Shown here piece after piece: positions 1-12,326 of a stretch of 64,000 nucleotides of DNA. The DNA is from Trochalopteron elliotii (Eukaryota > Chordata > Aves > Passeriformes > Leiothrichidae), in NCBI GenBank assembly GCA_024734555.1, contig JANPWX010000054.1, positions 5,627,057-5,691,056 of the forward strand, read 5' to 3'. How positions within the stretch are numbered: position 1 is the first letter of the stretch; each line of letters begins with the position of its first letter. The translations under genes and the position numbers were made by a program. The notes below the pieces were generated by a model. It was not told the DNA's origin. It worked only from the letters and a program-made list of their open reading frames with translations, and made no database searches.

Positions 1-3000
1 AAGATATGAGGTGAGCATTCCACCCTTGCCTTATATTCCCTGTAATTCTACTTTATTTTGTGGATTCTGTGAAGATTAGAGCTCAGATGATCATCATGAT
101 AGTGCAGCTTGTAGGAATGAGGAGATACATATGGCTACTTCTTTGGTGACTTTTGCACTCTTATCAGAGACCTGTTTTCCTTGACTTGCTTTGCTGTCTC
201 CAGAGTTGTGGAAGTGTGGGCAGTGGCAGGTTAGGCAGTGGTTGGCACCCAGGCTCAGTGCCTTGTTATTCACAGTTTTGACAAGGGTAGCAGACAACAG
301 GCCAGAGATGAGCTTTTCTGGTTTCTGCCCTGGTTTCTGTATGGTTATTTACAGATACCCTTGTTGAAACCCTGTGTTGCCTCCCTTCACCAACCTCAGT
401 TTAAGTCTGCCAGTATTTTGCAAAGCATAAAAATGAAGTGATTACATAAAACAATCAATGTTCTCTAGATTTTTAGTAGCAGTAAACAAGCTTTTGCAAC
501 AACAACAACAAAATTATTTCTCTCAATAGACTCACTGAGAACTGCAAAACATAAAGCAGCCATTTCAACAAATACATAGAATATCCATTTAAAAAGCTAA
601 TTAGTTTACTAGCTAATATGAATTATTATGTATCATGCAATGCTAGGGCCATCCAAGACTTTCTTTTACTTTAGAAAATAACTACCAATAAAAAGCACTA
701 GCATATTCAATGCTTTTCATCTTTTGCTTTAAAATTACAATTCCATTTCTAGAACCAACTGCTGCACTTGAACTAACTCTTCTTTACTTCAATAGACATA
801 GGTGTGAGAGGGGGTGTTTAACTTCATCTACCAAGGGCATGCAGCAAGACTGTGCTCAACTTACAACACAGGTGTCTAAAATGCCAACACTTGAGTGCCT
901 CTGTAGTCTCAAATTTCTCCAGCATCGCCAAATTTTTATACCAAAGAAACACCAGATCTAATAAGGAACATGGCAGCAGTTACAATGGGATACACCCTCT
1001 TTTCTGGACTGGTTTTGCACAAAGTATAATATAACAAGAAATTCCTCAGCCTTCTCATCAGAGGGATTTGATGCAGGCTGGCTGGTGGGTAATTATGGGT
1101 GAATTTTGTCTATAATGCTTTATATTATGGTTCTAGTTATTCTTAGAGCAACATAAAATGATAGCATATAGCATCTTAGGTAGAAAATTGTTGTGATATA
1201 TAAATCTATAAAACATTTATGCTGAAAACACACAGTAGAGCATTTTAGATCTCCCTAATTGAAATTGGGCTAGATTTTATTAAGAATTTGCAAAGATAAC
1301 TGTTTAAATAACTTAATGCATTTACAACATTTCATGTGAAGCAAGCTGTATTTTTTTGCTTTGGTATTATTAGGTCTGAGCCAACTCCCAGTGGGATGTC
1401 TTGTAAGTTCAGGATTTCTAGCTCATCTTTGCCATGCACATGTTCTGTTAGAGCTGCAAGTGAGAAAAGAGGAAATGATAAAATACTCGTAGGGAACTAG
1501 TCTCCTACACAAGAAAAACAATCTGATTTTCAGTGAACATTCCCAAATTAACAATCAGCACTGCAACACTGTTAAGTCATTATGCTTAATCAGCTTCATT
1601 TGGGGGAAAGGCACTTTGAAGCTTTTTTTCATGAATACAGATTTTAAAGAAGTCTGAGGGTACTACCTGGTCAAAAATCTCATATAATTAGGAAAGTTAA
1701 AGTCATTATGAATAGACTGTCTAGGAAATCTGCCAAGACATGGAAAGCTTTTACTTTTAAACCACCATTACTCAAATATCAGTCAAAGAGTAGGTAACTA
1801 TCAGTTCAGGATACACAGAAGCACCAGGGAGGGACAGGATGGCAGGGAAATTAAATAAATGTTTAGAATTGTTTTCATTCTTGCTATCCAAGATAATTGA
1901 AATATTTTTTACATATTTTAGTTTTTATGCAACATGTGTGTATATGAGCTTTACATAACATTTTACAGTTTGTATGTAGAGTGCTGTCTGTTTCAAAACT
2001 TTACAGAGAGAAAACTAAAAAGAGTTGATTGTTTTCCTGGGCAAGTGGAGACCACACTTCTGAACATCACTTGATGCTTTATTACATTTATTGCAGCCAT
2101 GTCTTAGAGACAGCTGTTCATTTCACAAACCCAGGATACATCTCTACAGCTTCTCTCCTCAACTATATCCACAATCTGGATCTGTTTCTACCTTGTCTAG
2201 CTCTGGAGAAAAAAAGGTAGTTAGGAAAGTAGGAAATTCAGGGAAAATAGCATCAACCACTACAGCACTTTCCAATTTCAACAGAGATTACAGACTTCTG
2301 ACATCTATTCTAAAAAACCTTTCACTAACATGACCATGGATTTTAGGGAGCTTTGGCATCCCTGCAAAAATGAAACTAAAGTCTCTAAACCTGAACTAAA
2401 GCAGGCTGTGCCCATGGTGTGCACAGCTTTTGCAGACTAGAGAACAGAGCCTAGTGGGGAACACAAGTGAGCAACAGAAGGAACAAGCTCCCCCTGGGGA
2501 AACAGGATCAGTTTTAAGTTTCCCACATGCTCATGCCTAGGGAATCCCCTTTGAAGTTGCTGGCTGACACGACATCTGTTTCATGCCACAGCAGCAGCTG
2601 TAGGGTTGAAATCCAGACTCATCAAAACCTACGTGGCTCTTGAATTCACTGTATTTGTTTTATACCATTTGATTCTTCCTCTGGTAAGAACAACATAAAT
2701 TGTAAAATTTAAGTAAAATAATAAAACAACCTCCCTAAATGATTTTTACTTCTGGCACAATGAACATAAAAAAGGCAGAGAAAAGGGTGAAAAATCCAGT
2801 AATATTCTCCCAACAAAAATATAAGTGCTTCCCTTGGCCCTAAAAAAATATACAACTAGAAATTATTGAAGCTTTTTATCCTTTGACTTAGCCAGCTTTC
2901 AGGTGAGTGTCAGCCCTAAAAGACAAAGCAAACAGGTTCAAAGAGCACATTGTTTTTTCATCAGCAGCTATTTGAATTGTGGCTTGACCAGCACAGACCA

Positions 3001-6000
3001 CAGGGAAAATAAAAGCTCCAGGAAGACAGTAAATCTTTTATTTATAGTACACTTACATTTATGTCCTTACAACGATACTTTCATAAAGGTTTGGGCCAAA
3101 GTAGCTCAGTCATGTGAACTCTGTGACTGATTCATGTCAACATGCTTTAGCAAAACAGAAGATTAAGTAATTGTTCAGTTAATACCACTAGCACACAGAA
3201 AAATAATTGAATTTTTTTATTTTTTACTGTCAACATTTACGTAACTACAGCAGGAAGTTTGTTCACCTGCAGAATAGTCCTCAGCTTAACTCAGTGCAAA
3301 TTTGACTACGTAGAGCCATACAATTTTAGAGCTTCACATTCAATAGTTTATGCTTGAATAGTCTGAGGCTGTGTCCTAGGATATGTAAAAAAGAAAAAAC
3401 ATTCATACATATGAAACAATAACCTCTGTTCTGTACTACCCAGCACCAATTCAATACACAGTTTGTGATGTGATAGTGTCAGTCCTTCCCAAACTATGCT
3501 AAAAGTCACTGTAGGTGATAGAAAAGTGCTTAGAGATAAAACTAAGTAGGCTTGGGAGCTCATCCATTTGTTCACTAGCTCTTGTTAGCCATCAAAATGC
3601 TTCCTTAAAAATTGATTTTGAATACTTAATTTGGTGGCAGCCTCTTGCTAAAGTATACCATATTTAACTATTTTCACAATACTTCACTGTATATTTTCCT
3701 CAAGATATTGTCAAGACTATCACACCTTGATTCTATTCCAAATAAAGCCATTAGAATTAAACCAACAGCACTTAAGAGCCCTGCAAAATTAGTAGACTTC
3801 AGACTACTGTAAAACTCCCCCCAAAACTGCTGATGAACTTGTTGGCAGCGTCAGCAAAAGGAGTCCAAGCAATAGATGTTCATGGGAACTGAATTACTTG
3901 CAGTAATTCAGGTAAGACAAGACACATCACATGTTTAATAGAAATGCTTTTAAGCTAACATAGCTGCAGGTGAATTACTGCAAATGAGCTCATCAGCCCA
4001 GAATTTCTCTCCATCAGCTGAAAAATAAAATCTGTAGGATCAAAGAGAATGAAAATTAAGGGGGGAAAAATGGATCCCATAACTGATCGTAATGAATCTT
4101 CCAAAATACCTGTGGGACTGCTAATAATGCCACTGTCATATTTTCTGCTAAAGCAAACAGAAGGTTGACTAATCAAACTGGCAATTTTGATCTGTTAATT
4201 GTGATGCCCCGAAGCTTATAACACTAAAAATAAACTTATTTTTTGTTGAGCTAGTTAAAAAGAAATAGCAACCCACGTGCATTTACAAAAATACCATATC
4301 AAGAAGATTGACATCAGCAGACATGCAGATTTTTCTTCCCCTGGGCACCAAACTGCTGATGTATGTATGTGCTCCCTTCTTGGCATAATTGATTTCCCCT
4401 TTCTGCTCAGTGGCACAGACTTGGAATTGCTGGTGTCACAGCAAGCATGAATATGCAAGTAAAGGACACACTAGCTAGGATAAGTCCAGACCTCCTTCAT
4501 CTTGAACCCAAACTTGAGCTCAATTTAAAATAGAATGTCAGTTGTTTTTAAACAGTCAACTTAAAAAGGCCTGAGATAAAATTAATATAAAGGGTGCATA
4601 TTACATTACCATGCCTCTGTTGTTCCTTGCTGGGCTCAAAACCAGACAATCACAAAAATTAAAAGCAGCTAAATAGATTCTTTTTTGTGCCTTTTCTGCT
4701 CTTTCTTAAAAAAAAGTGAGAAGGCTCCAGCAGCTCCTGAAGGCTCCATTGCCATTTATGTGTGACAAGTTTTAGCAGCTCCTCTAAGCAGAGAAGGCCC
4801 AGCCTACATCTTTCTCTGAGATCTTTTCTTTTAGTTCACTCTCTGACTAACTCTCCTCTGCCTTTAAATGGGCTGGGGTCTTCAGACTCCTGTAAGGGAT
4901 CTCTTCTGACATCCTTAATGCAAAGTAGAAATATCAACCCTTTATATTTGTATTTTATTTAACCAAAGCTGAATGATTCAGTTGTTTCCCAAATGAATGT
5001 ACCTTAAATCTTAATCAGCAGGCAAGCTGATTCCTAAAACCTACGGATTTCTATGACTAGAGTATCTACGAAAACCAGGAATCAGACTACTAGTGAAATT
5101 ATTTTGGCAGCAGTGCCAAAACAACCATTCAAATCTCAGTCATTAATTAACAGCCCCACACCAGTACCACAGGCAACTCATGTCAGGTTATGTTAAATCT
5201 GTTATTTTACCAAAGGCACAAAAATACCTGGGGATTAGTACCATGTCCTCTCTGAATCCTGGGGAAGACCCTTCCTTTCAGTCCAAGGGGGAGCTACACC
5301 ACTGAACATCAGGGAAAAATGTGTTTCACACTGCCCAGCAAAGAGTTATCCTCACTGGTGTCACAGAGCTGACCTTATGCCAGTGAAAATGCAATTTGTT
5401 CCAAAAATATGGAACAGAATTTTCACAACCAGTTTTCTCATTCAGGTAGAACTGAAAACTGTCATAGCAACAAACCACACCTTAAGCTGCTCCTATATTT
5501 TCATCTTGGTTTGCTCTTAAAATTGCTGGATACCTAAGGGGTAGAGCTGGTCAGGACCTCTTCAGCAAAACATTTTCAAAATGGAAAATGCCATTTTCAA
5601 ACTACAACACCCATTGGCTCTGACAAAACTATTGTGTGGAAAGATTCCTCATGGCCCAGGTCAGAGAGAGGGAGACAAAGGCATGGTCAGCAATAACCAC
5701 AGACTGCTGGCTAGTATGTTCAACCTTGCTTGAAGCTTATAAAGCTTTGCTCAGTTCAGAACCACTATTTGAAACTCATTCCTCCCACTCCCATCTGCTG
5801 CCAAGTTATTAATGTGCCATCAAGTTATTCTGCAGCATGAATTTCTGAAATTTAGAAGCCTTCAAATTCATCTAAAAGCGGGTTGAGAACAGCTTTCAAA
5901 TCTTAAAATTTGTGTACAACAAGGAAATCTTGAACACTTGTGCAGCACTACGAATCAGACCAGAACCCAAATGTTCCCTGAAGAAGCCACCTGTGGCTTT

Positions 6001-9000
6001 GAAGCTCTAACTATATTCTACTCCTTAAATTATAAAGTCCTTCAAATAATCCATACCAACATGTGCCCATGTAAAAGCCCTATCTAAGGCCATTGTTGTG
6101 GAGTTTAATGGCATTTCCTGGACAAATCCCTTATCTCAAGTCTAGATAAAAGGGTTCAGTCTACAACCAAGGCCATCAATCCATAAAACCCATGAATAAA
6201 ATGCACATTTTTAATACAGCATTGTTTTTCAAATTCCAAATGACAGTATCAGGCTGCATATGCCTTAAAGCCTTCCACAATGGCAAGAAGCAGAACACTC
6301 TGCTGTAACTACAGCTGTAAAGGTGGTGGGCATACAGCAGGGTTTCTCTACTGCTCTATGGGTATAATGGACCAGTGGAAGAGAACATAACATGCAAACA
6401 CAGTCACCTCCCTGGCCACTTACAAGGCCTGGACATCTCTGGGTAACAGTTTGGACTCTCCCTCCAAGTAAGAAACAAGGCTAAGCATAAACCCAGCAGT
6501 GCTTAAAGATCTAAGCAATGTGCTGTATTCATCCTACTGTGTGCATAAAAGGATGGGAATGGACAGATGAAGACTCCATCCTATGTTAGTATTTAATCAA
6601 CACTATGAACAGTGCCATACACAATTAGGTTCACTTTCAATGCCAGTTTCTGTGACTTTGTCCCTCTTTGCTTCCTTGAGTGCAGATTCTGGGGCTTTAA
6701 AGCATGTTGACATACTCTGTTAAATGAAACCAAATGTTTATTATTAACAGACTTGTGTGGAAGGTGACCAAGCAGGTGACTCGAGTAGCTTGACAATGAA
6801 AGCTCCAAGGACAGCATTTCTAGGAGAGTTTGCTTAAAATTGACTTTATAGCCTCAGAGTGGCATTAATGACACTTGTAATGACTGACTTTTCTTAAGTA
6901 CAATTACATTTTAAATATACACACAGGCACATTGGAACAATTTTTTTCCAAAATGCTGTTATGTAAGATGAGTGGAAAAAAATTCAAACTTCTTCCCTCT
7001 CCTTATAATCTTCACTCTCAAATGACCTTTCCTTCATTTTCACCTTTTTTCTTTGCTAAAATTTCTTGCTTTTACCAAGCTATTGACCAGCAATTTTCCA
7101 CTGAAGATGAGATGTGACCGTACTAGGAAACTATTCCAACACAATAAAGCAAAAACTTACTGCCCAAATATAAAAACATACAAAGTAAGTGCAACAGCGT
7201 GAAAATATCCTTATCAGCATCTCACAGCTGAATACTAATCACACTCACATATTGTGAGTACTAAGGGCACAGTGGGATAAAAAAAAAAATTGTCAGTCAA
7301 GTGTCCACAGGAGAAGCAGGAATAGAACCCAAATACTGCAAGTGTCAACCCAGGTCGTTAATCATAAGATAATGGAATGTGTGAGGGTGATGTTAGCCAG
7401 GGTGAGAGAGGTTGAGGCAACCTTGAAGGTTGAGACAGTCACGGTGTGGCTGCTGCTGACTCACTCTGCAGCAAGATGCTGCTCTGACCAGCTCAAGTGA
7501 GCCACAGCAGTGCTGCCTCAAAAGCAAGCTACAGAACGAGTACAGGCTCTGCTGATTAAACTTGCTCCGGGGTCCACCCACCAGTAACATGAGGCAATGC
7601 CTGATGGAAACATCTTCAAAATGCAAGCAATTTGCTGAGGAACAGAACTTACATAACTACAAAAACAATTAGACCTCAGAGAGTTTCTGTATCAACAGAT
7701 TTCAACACTCAGAATATAGATAGCTAAAGGTCATCATCCATACTTTACAGAAGAGGAAATGAAATAAAATGATAACATGATTCATCTGTTACATGCTGTA
7801 CGAGCTGAATTTAGGCCTCCAGCTCTTCTGATTTGTAAAAACTATCTTTTCAACAAGACTGTGCAATCCAGTGTCCCCAAAACCAATCATCATGTATCCT
7901 AGGAAAGGAAAAAAAGACATTTCACTGAACTTTTATCCTAACACACCCCCCAACACTTGTATACACATACCTAGATATGTATATAAACAAGAAATATACA
8001 CTCATATGCTCCTTTACATATACACACAATAAAAGTCTAAACAGCCTCTCCTGGACTACTGAATGGAGAAATATGGAAAAACACCACAGTATAGATACAT
8101 GTCCCAGAGAAGAGAGAGCATGCCCAGCTAGCATAGTTTTCCTTAATTCTATTGGCACGTTTCTTAATTCCTAGATTTCTTAGTTCCAGGGACAGGACAA
8201 ATCTAATTTCTGAGGTCAATAAAACCAACAGAACCCCAAACAAACAAAAAGATCAGGAGTTGTTTTTACAACAGATTGAATCTGTAACTAGAGCTCAATT
8301 AACTAGGTATGTTTTGCTAAGATTAATGGACATATTCTTCTACAAGTCTCAGCAAATGTTTGAGTAAGGTGGGAAAACAGATTAGCACAGAAACAGAATG
8401 AAATCCAATACCTGTTTTTCATGCATACTTTATTTGCAGGCTTGCTGGTGTTGTTCTTAGCTATACTGGTATTGTTCTTAGCCGTAAATACTAGATGAGG
8501 TATTGAAAGATATTCGTAGCATTCAGAAAGAAATATTATCATGTTACATAGTGATAGCCTGCAAATTCTTACCTTCTGCTTTTGATAACTTGTTATAAAG
8601 AACTTCAATATGCTTGAACAAGACTTAACAAATCTTGTCCCTCACCCTCCTGTGGCATTACACAGTAAGGTCCTAACGTGGCAGTGCAGCAGGTCAGACA
8701 CTGAATTCCAACCTGGGACTGCTGCCTGGAACATGCTCGGTGTCCAAGGCAGGCAGGGGGCTGGAACTGAGGAAAGCCTCGACAAAAACAGGCATCAGAT
8801 CTGCTGCAGCACCTGCACACTCTAAAGGTTGTAGAGTACAGCTAAGAGATTAGATTAGGATTGAGACTAACGGCAAAGCAGACTTGGCAGAGGGGGAAAC
8901 TGTGACTTTTCTAGCAGTTGTTTAAAAGAAAAACCTCATTTTAAATAAGGAAAATAATCTCTACAGCAGAACTGTTAGAATTCAGAAACCAAGAAGGAAT

Positions 9001-9398
9001 TTAGTAAGCAAGCAGTAAAGATGATGAGTAGCTACACATCCTTCTAAAATTAATGCATGTTTAGGATGGATGACAGCGCTTGTCCTCAAATTTTGAGCAA
9101 TCATGAATCTATTCCTTACACTCCTGAGTACGTGCATGTGCCCAAATTCGTTTGCTGTGCCCACCTACCTAGAGTTGGCGTACCTACTTCCAAAAAGGCT
9201 TTTCCTACATTAATCACCATGGAAACCAGTGAAGGCTTCTGCTCAATATTCAAGCAGCAATTAAATAAATAATTTTAATAACAAAAATAAATGTAATTAA
9301 TGACTGGAGACAACGTAGCAACTACTAAACTACCTCAATTTAAGTAAAACGACCAACAGGACAGGAAAGATTTGCTTGTGTGGGAAAAGGCTGCAAAG
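1..9398. other. Upstream flank, no gene recognised
   Basis: AT-rich DNA upstream of the RASGEF1A CpG island. All open frames are short, lack recognisable domains and do not line up with convincing splice sites. Small simple repeats are present, for example an AAC repeat near 497-513 and an AT-rich stretch near 7920-8040. I saw no tRNA, rRNA or recognisable retroposon. The stretch could hold distal regulatory DNA for RASGEF1A, but nothing in the sequence alone demonstrates that. Confidence 0.6.
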
Positions 9399-9428
9399 AT
9401 GGCAGCTCTCAGCTGGTCCTGGGTACAG
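9399..9428 (+). CDS. RASGEF1A: Candidate alternative 5' coding exon of RASGEF1A
   Basis: An ATG at 9399 in good Kozak context (AAG before, G after) opens ten codons (MAALSWSWVQ). They end exactly at a CAG|GTGAGG donor (GT at 9429). The phase is 0, so the exon would join in frame to the RASGEF1A exon at 12147, whose first codons are E-T-M-P-Q-T. An in-frame stop lies upstream at 9345-9347. From memory, a human RASGEF1A isoform also carries a few extra residues before E-T-M-P-Q-T, supplied by an upstream exon. The residues here do not match it, so this is a candidate only; a short frame next to a chance donor is the alternative. Confidence 0.3.
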
Positions 9429-9439
9429 GTGAGGGACTC

Positions 9440-10330
9440 TGTGGAGCGGCTGGATGCACCTCGGAGCCTTTCCATGGGAGATCAGATTCCAGACAGGACC
9501 CGTGCCCGTGCGTGACACAACAGGGGCTGGTCCCGCGTCAGGCCGCCGGCTTGGGACAAGCCCGGGGCTATCGGGTGACTGGCTCAGGCAGCTAGAGGAG
9601 AGAAACAGCTCCGACCGAGAAAAGAATAAAAGCAATTATCAGCGGGGAGGGCTGGGTCGCCGCGGTTCCGGAGCAGCGCGTCCNNNNNNNNNNNNNNNNN
9701 NNNNNNNNNNNNNNNNNNNNNNNNNNNNNNNNNNNNNNNNNNNNNNNNNNNNNNNNNNNNNNNNNNNNNNNNNNNNNNNNNNNNNNNNNNNNNNNNNNNN
9801 NNNNNNNNNNNNNNNNNNNNNNNNNNNNNNNNNNNNNNNNNNNNNNNNNNNNNNNNNNNNNNNNNNNNNNNNNNNNNNNNNNNNNNNNNNNNNNNNNNNN
9901 NNNNNNNNNNNNNNNNNNNNNNNNNNNNNNNNNNNNNNNNNNNNNNNNNNNNNNNNNNNNNNNNNNNNNNNNNNNNNNNNNNNNNNNNNNNNNNNNNNNN
10001 NNNNNNNNNNNNNNNNNNNNNNNNNNNNNNNNNNNNNNNNNNCAGGATCGCGGGTTGGCAGCGGCGGAGCGCACCCCGGCTGTGGCCGGCGGGGACATCC
10101 CCGAGCGAGCCCCGCGGCTGGCCTCGGCATCGGGGTGGCACCGCAGGATGCGGCGGCCAACCCTGGTGGGAGAGCCAGGGCGGCGGGGAGCGGTGCGGGC
10201 TGCTCCTCAGAGGGGTCTTTAAAAACCAAACTGATGCAACAATGAACGCCTTAAAGGAGTTTAAAAAGGCTCGATGGCAAAAGCGGGATAGGTTTCCCGC
10301 AAAAGCATCGTTTCAGCGGGGATTTGTTGG
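9440..10330. promoter_or_regulatory. RASGEF1A: CpG island with gap, probable RASGEF1A promoter
   Basis: GC and CpG density rise sharply from about 9440, peak on both sides of the N run (9650-9683 and 10043-10210) and fall off by about 10330. The surrounding DNA is AT-rich. It lies roughly 2-2.7 kb upstream of the first certain RASGEF1A coding exon, on the correct side for a promoter. Exon 1 of most vertebrate genes sits in such an island, so the transcription start and any untranslated first exon are inferred to lie here, possibly inside the gap. No TATA box or initiator can be assigned with confidence. Confidence 0.65.
9684..10042. other. Assembly gap (359 N)
   Basis: An unbroken run of N within the CpG island. 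Gaps at GC-rich promoters are common in short-read bird assemblies. Any open frame reported across this run is an artefact. The RASGEF1A first exon may be hidden in it. Confidence 0.99.
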
Positions 10331-11566
10331 ACGGTTAGATTCGCTTAAAAGCCCTGTGCAACTTCACGTTATTAGCCAGAAGTGCTCATCACAGCCAGAC
10401 CATCCTGAGAAGGAGCTAGGGGCTGTATTGCTATGGACCTTAAAAGGGAAAAAAGCAAATTACTGGCGAGTTACATAGTACAGATAGCAAAGCCGTTAGC
10501 TTCAGTGTATGCTTCAGCCGTTTCTCAGTGTCATGTACTGCAAAGCTCGGGCCTCACAGATAAATCTGTAAAATACCGAGTAACCTCAATGCACTTTTGT
10601 GCAGAACTGTCATTTTTCATTTCTTTTGATATGACATTAGAGCCTACATTTTCTATTTTATTGGACTCTGTGTCCTGAACTTCAGAAACTGAACTCCATT
10701 CCTCATTGTGGTCTCCCTAGTTGCTGTTAAACAGCTACTATATTTAACCTATAGGGAATTACACTTGCCTTATATCTCTTATCACGTATGTATGCAATGG
10801 ACTTTTGGTAAAAGCCACGAAACAGTTCTACTTATCAGCTTCACACGTAAGTAAATCTGTCACTTTGATAAACAAGTTCTGTTAGTACTGGTATTTTTTC
10901 CTCACAATGCACATAGCATTTATCAGTGCCTAAGAAGAGAAAAATGTTCTGTATTCCAGTTGTAAACATGAATGATTGACTTTGGAGAGTTTGAGAGGAA
11001 AAATGTGCCTTGCATTAAAAAATTGCTCAGGACAAGACTTAAGTGCGAGAGATGAGCACAGTTAGAAACAGCTGTCAGGTTAAAGGTACCAGTAATGGCC
11101 TAATCCTTTTCCTCTCCATAAGTGCTTTTCATCTACGTCAATATCTTGTCTCTTTCAGAGACAGTGAGACAGCAGCTCAAGAGTTAACACTGCCTTTCTT
11201 TGCACTTGATCTCCAAAACAGTCTTGACTGTTTCAGCAGCCAGGGGGAACTGTTTTGATACTGAATAGCATTTTCAACCTTTACATACAGTAGCAGGATA
11301 TTTTGTTTAGCCTTCTGCATAGATTTAAGCTGTAGCCAATTTAAAACAAACAAGCGACCCCCTAGAGTTTACTCAGAGGCTGCGGTACAGTAATACAGCT
11401 GTGGCCAAGGGAAGGGAGGTGCAAACCCTAAACCTTCTTGTGGTTTTTGTGTTGCAACAACAGGTTTGTATCCTAAGCAAAGATCTCCAAAGAGACTGTT
11501 TAAATTAGATTTGTATATTACAGTATATGTCACAGTTCCACCCAGTTCCTGGTTTCATGTACATGT

Positions 11567-11591
11567 AAAAAAAAAAAAAAAAAAAAAAAAA
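11567..11591 (+). repeat. Poly(A) run of 25
   Basis: An uninterrupted A25 homopolymer in the 5' intron of RASGEF1A. I see no recognisable retroposon body immediately upstream, so it may be a simple microsatellite or the tail of a very old insertion. The exact length is likely to vary between individuals and assemblies. Confidence 0.9.
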
Positions 11592-12146
11592 GGCAGTTTT
11601 GAACAGGATATCCCCTGCAGTTTCCAGTGTTATCTACATGCAGAAGATGCACTTGTGCTGAGACCTGGAGTTCATCTAGCTACAGAAGTGGTGAAGGATT
11701 TATCAACACAAGTGAAGTATTTTGGCCAAAGGTCTGACTTCAAAATGAGTAAAAATGGGGAGATTGAGGCTTAGTATTTGTTTGTTTGTTCAGTAAGGCA
11801 CCACTTCAGGATCTTGGAAATTCAGAAAGCATTCTGTATTTTCATCTGTCTTATTTTATGCATAAAGAATCAGGGAAAAACTAGGCAGAAGGAAGAAATC
11901 AAGTGCAGTGAGGAAAATTCTTACAGCTCGTGCATCTACAGCCTTAGAGACAGCTTAAAGTGCATTTCAAATGCCAAAGCCAGCTTGCAGATGTGTGACT
12001 GCTTGGATTCAGAACTCAGCTTGAATGCTGAGGCTGCCTTCAGTCAAATCTGTAATTGTGTTTAATGTATGCCTCTGTAAAACCCACACAGAAGACATCC
12101 TGGAAGAAAGCTTAACCCTCTCTCCCTTTCTTTGCTGCTTCTGCAG

Positions 12147-12326
12147 GAAACTATGCCCCAGACGCCAATATTTTCCAGCATGCTTGGTTCCAGTTGTAGT
12201 GGGCAAGTGCAGCCAGACATGGGAGAGAGATGTGTGGACCCTGTTTATCAGGATGGGAACCTCGTTTCTGGATCACTGGAGGCCTTGATAGAGCGCCTGG
12301 TGCCCACCATGGACTATTACCCAGAT
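12147..12326 (+). CDS. RASGEF1A: RASGEF1A first certain coding exon (start codon)
   Basis: The acceptor is CTGCAG with AG at 12145-12146 and the donor is GTAAGT at 12327. The exon opens with two in-frame codons (E-T) before the ATG at 12153, so an upstream exon may extend the protein in frame. From the ATG it encodes residues 1-58, ending Y-Y-P-D, phase 0. The -3 base is A, so the Kozak context is adequate. Confidence 0.95.

Noticed and set aside
9454..10245. Long open frames on both strands through the CpG island
   Set aside because: They exist only because the 359-base N run has no stop codons.
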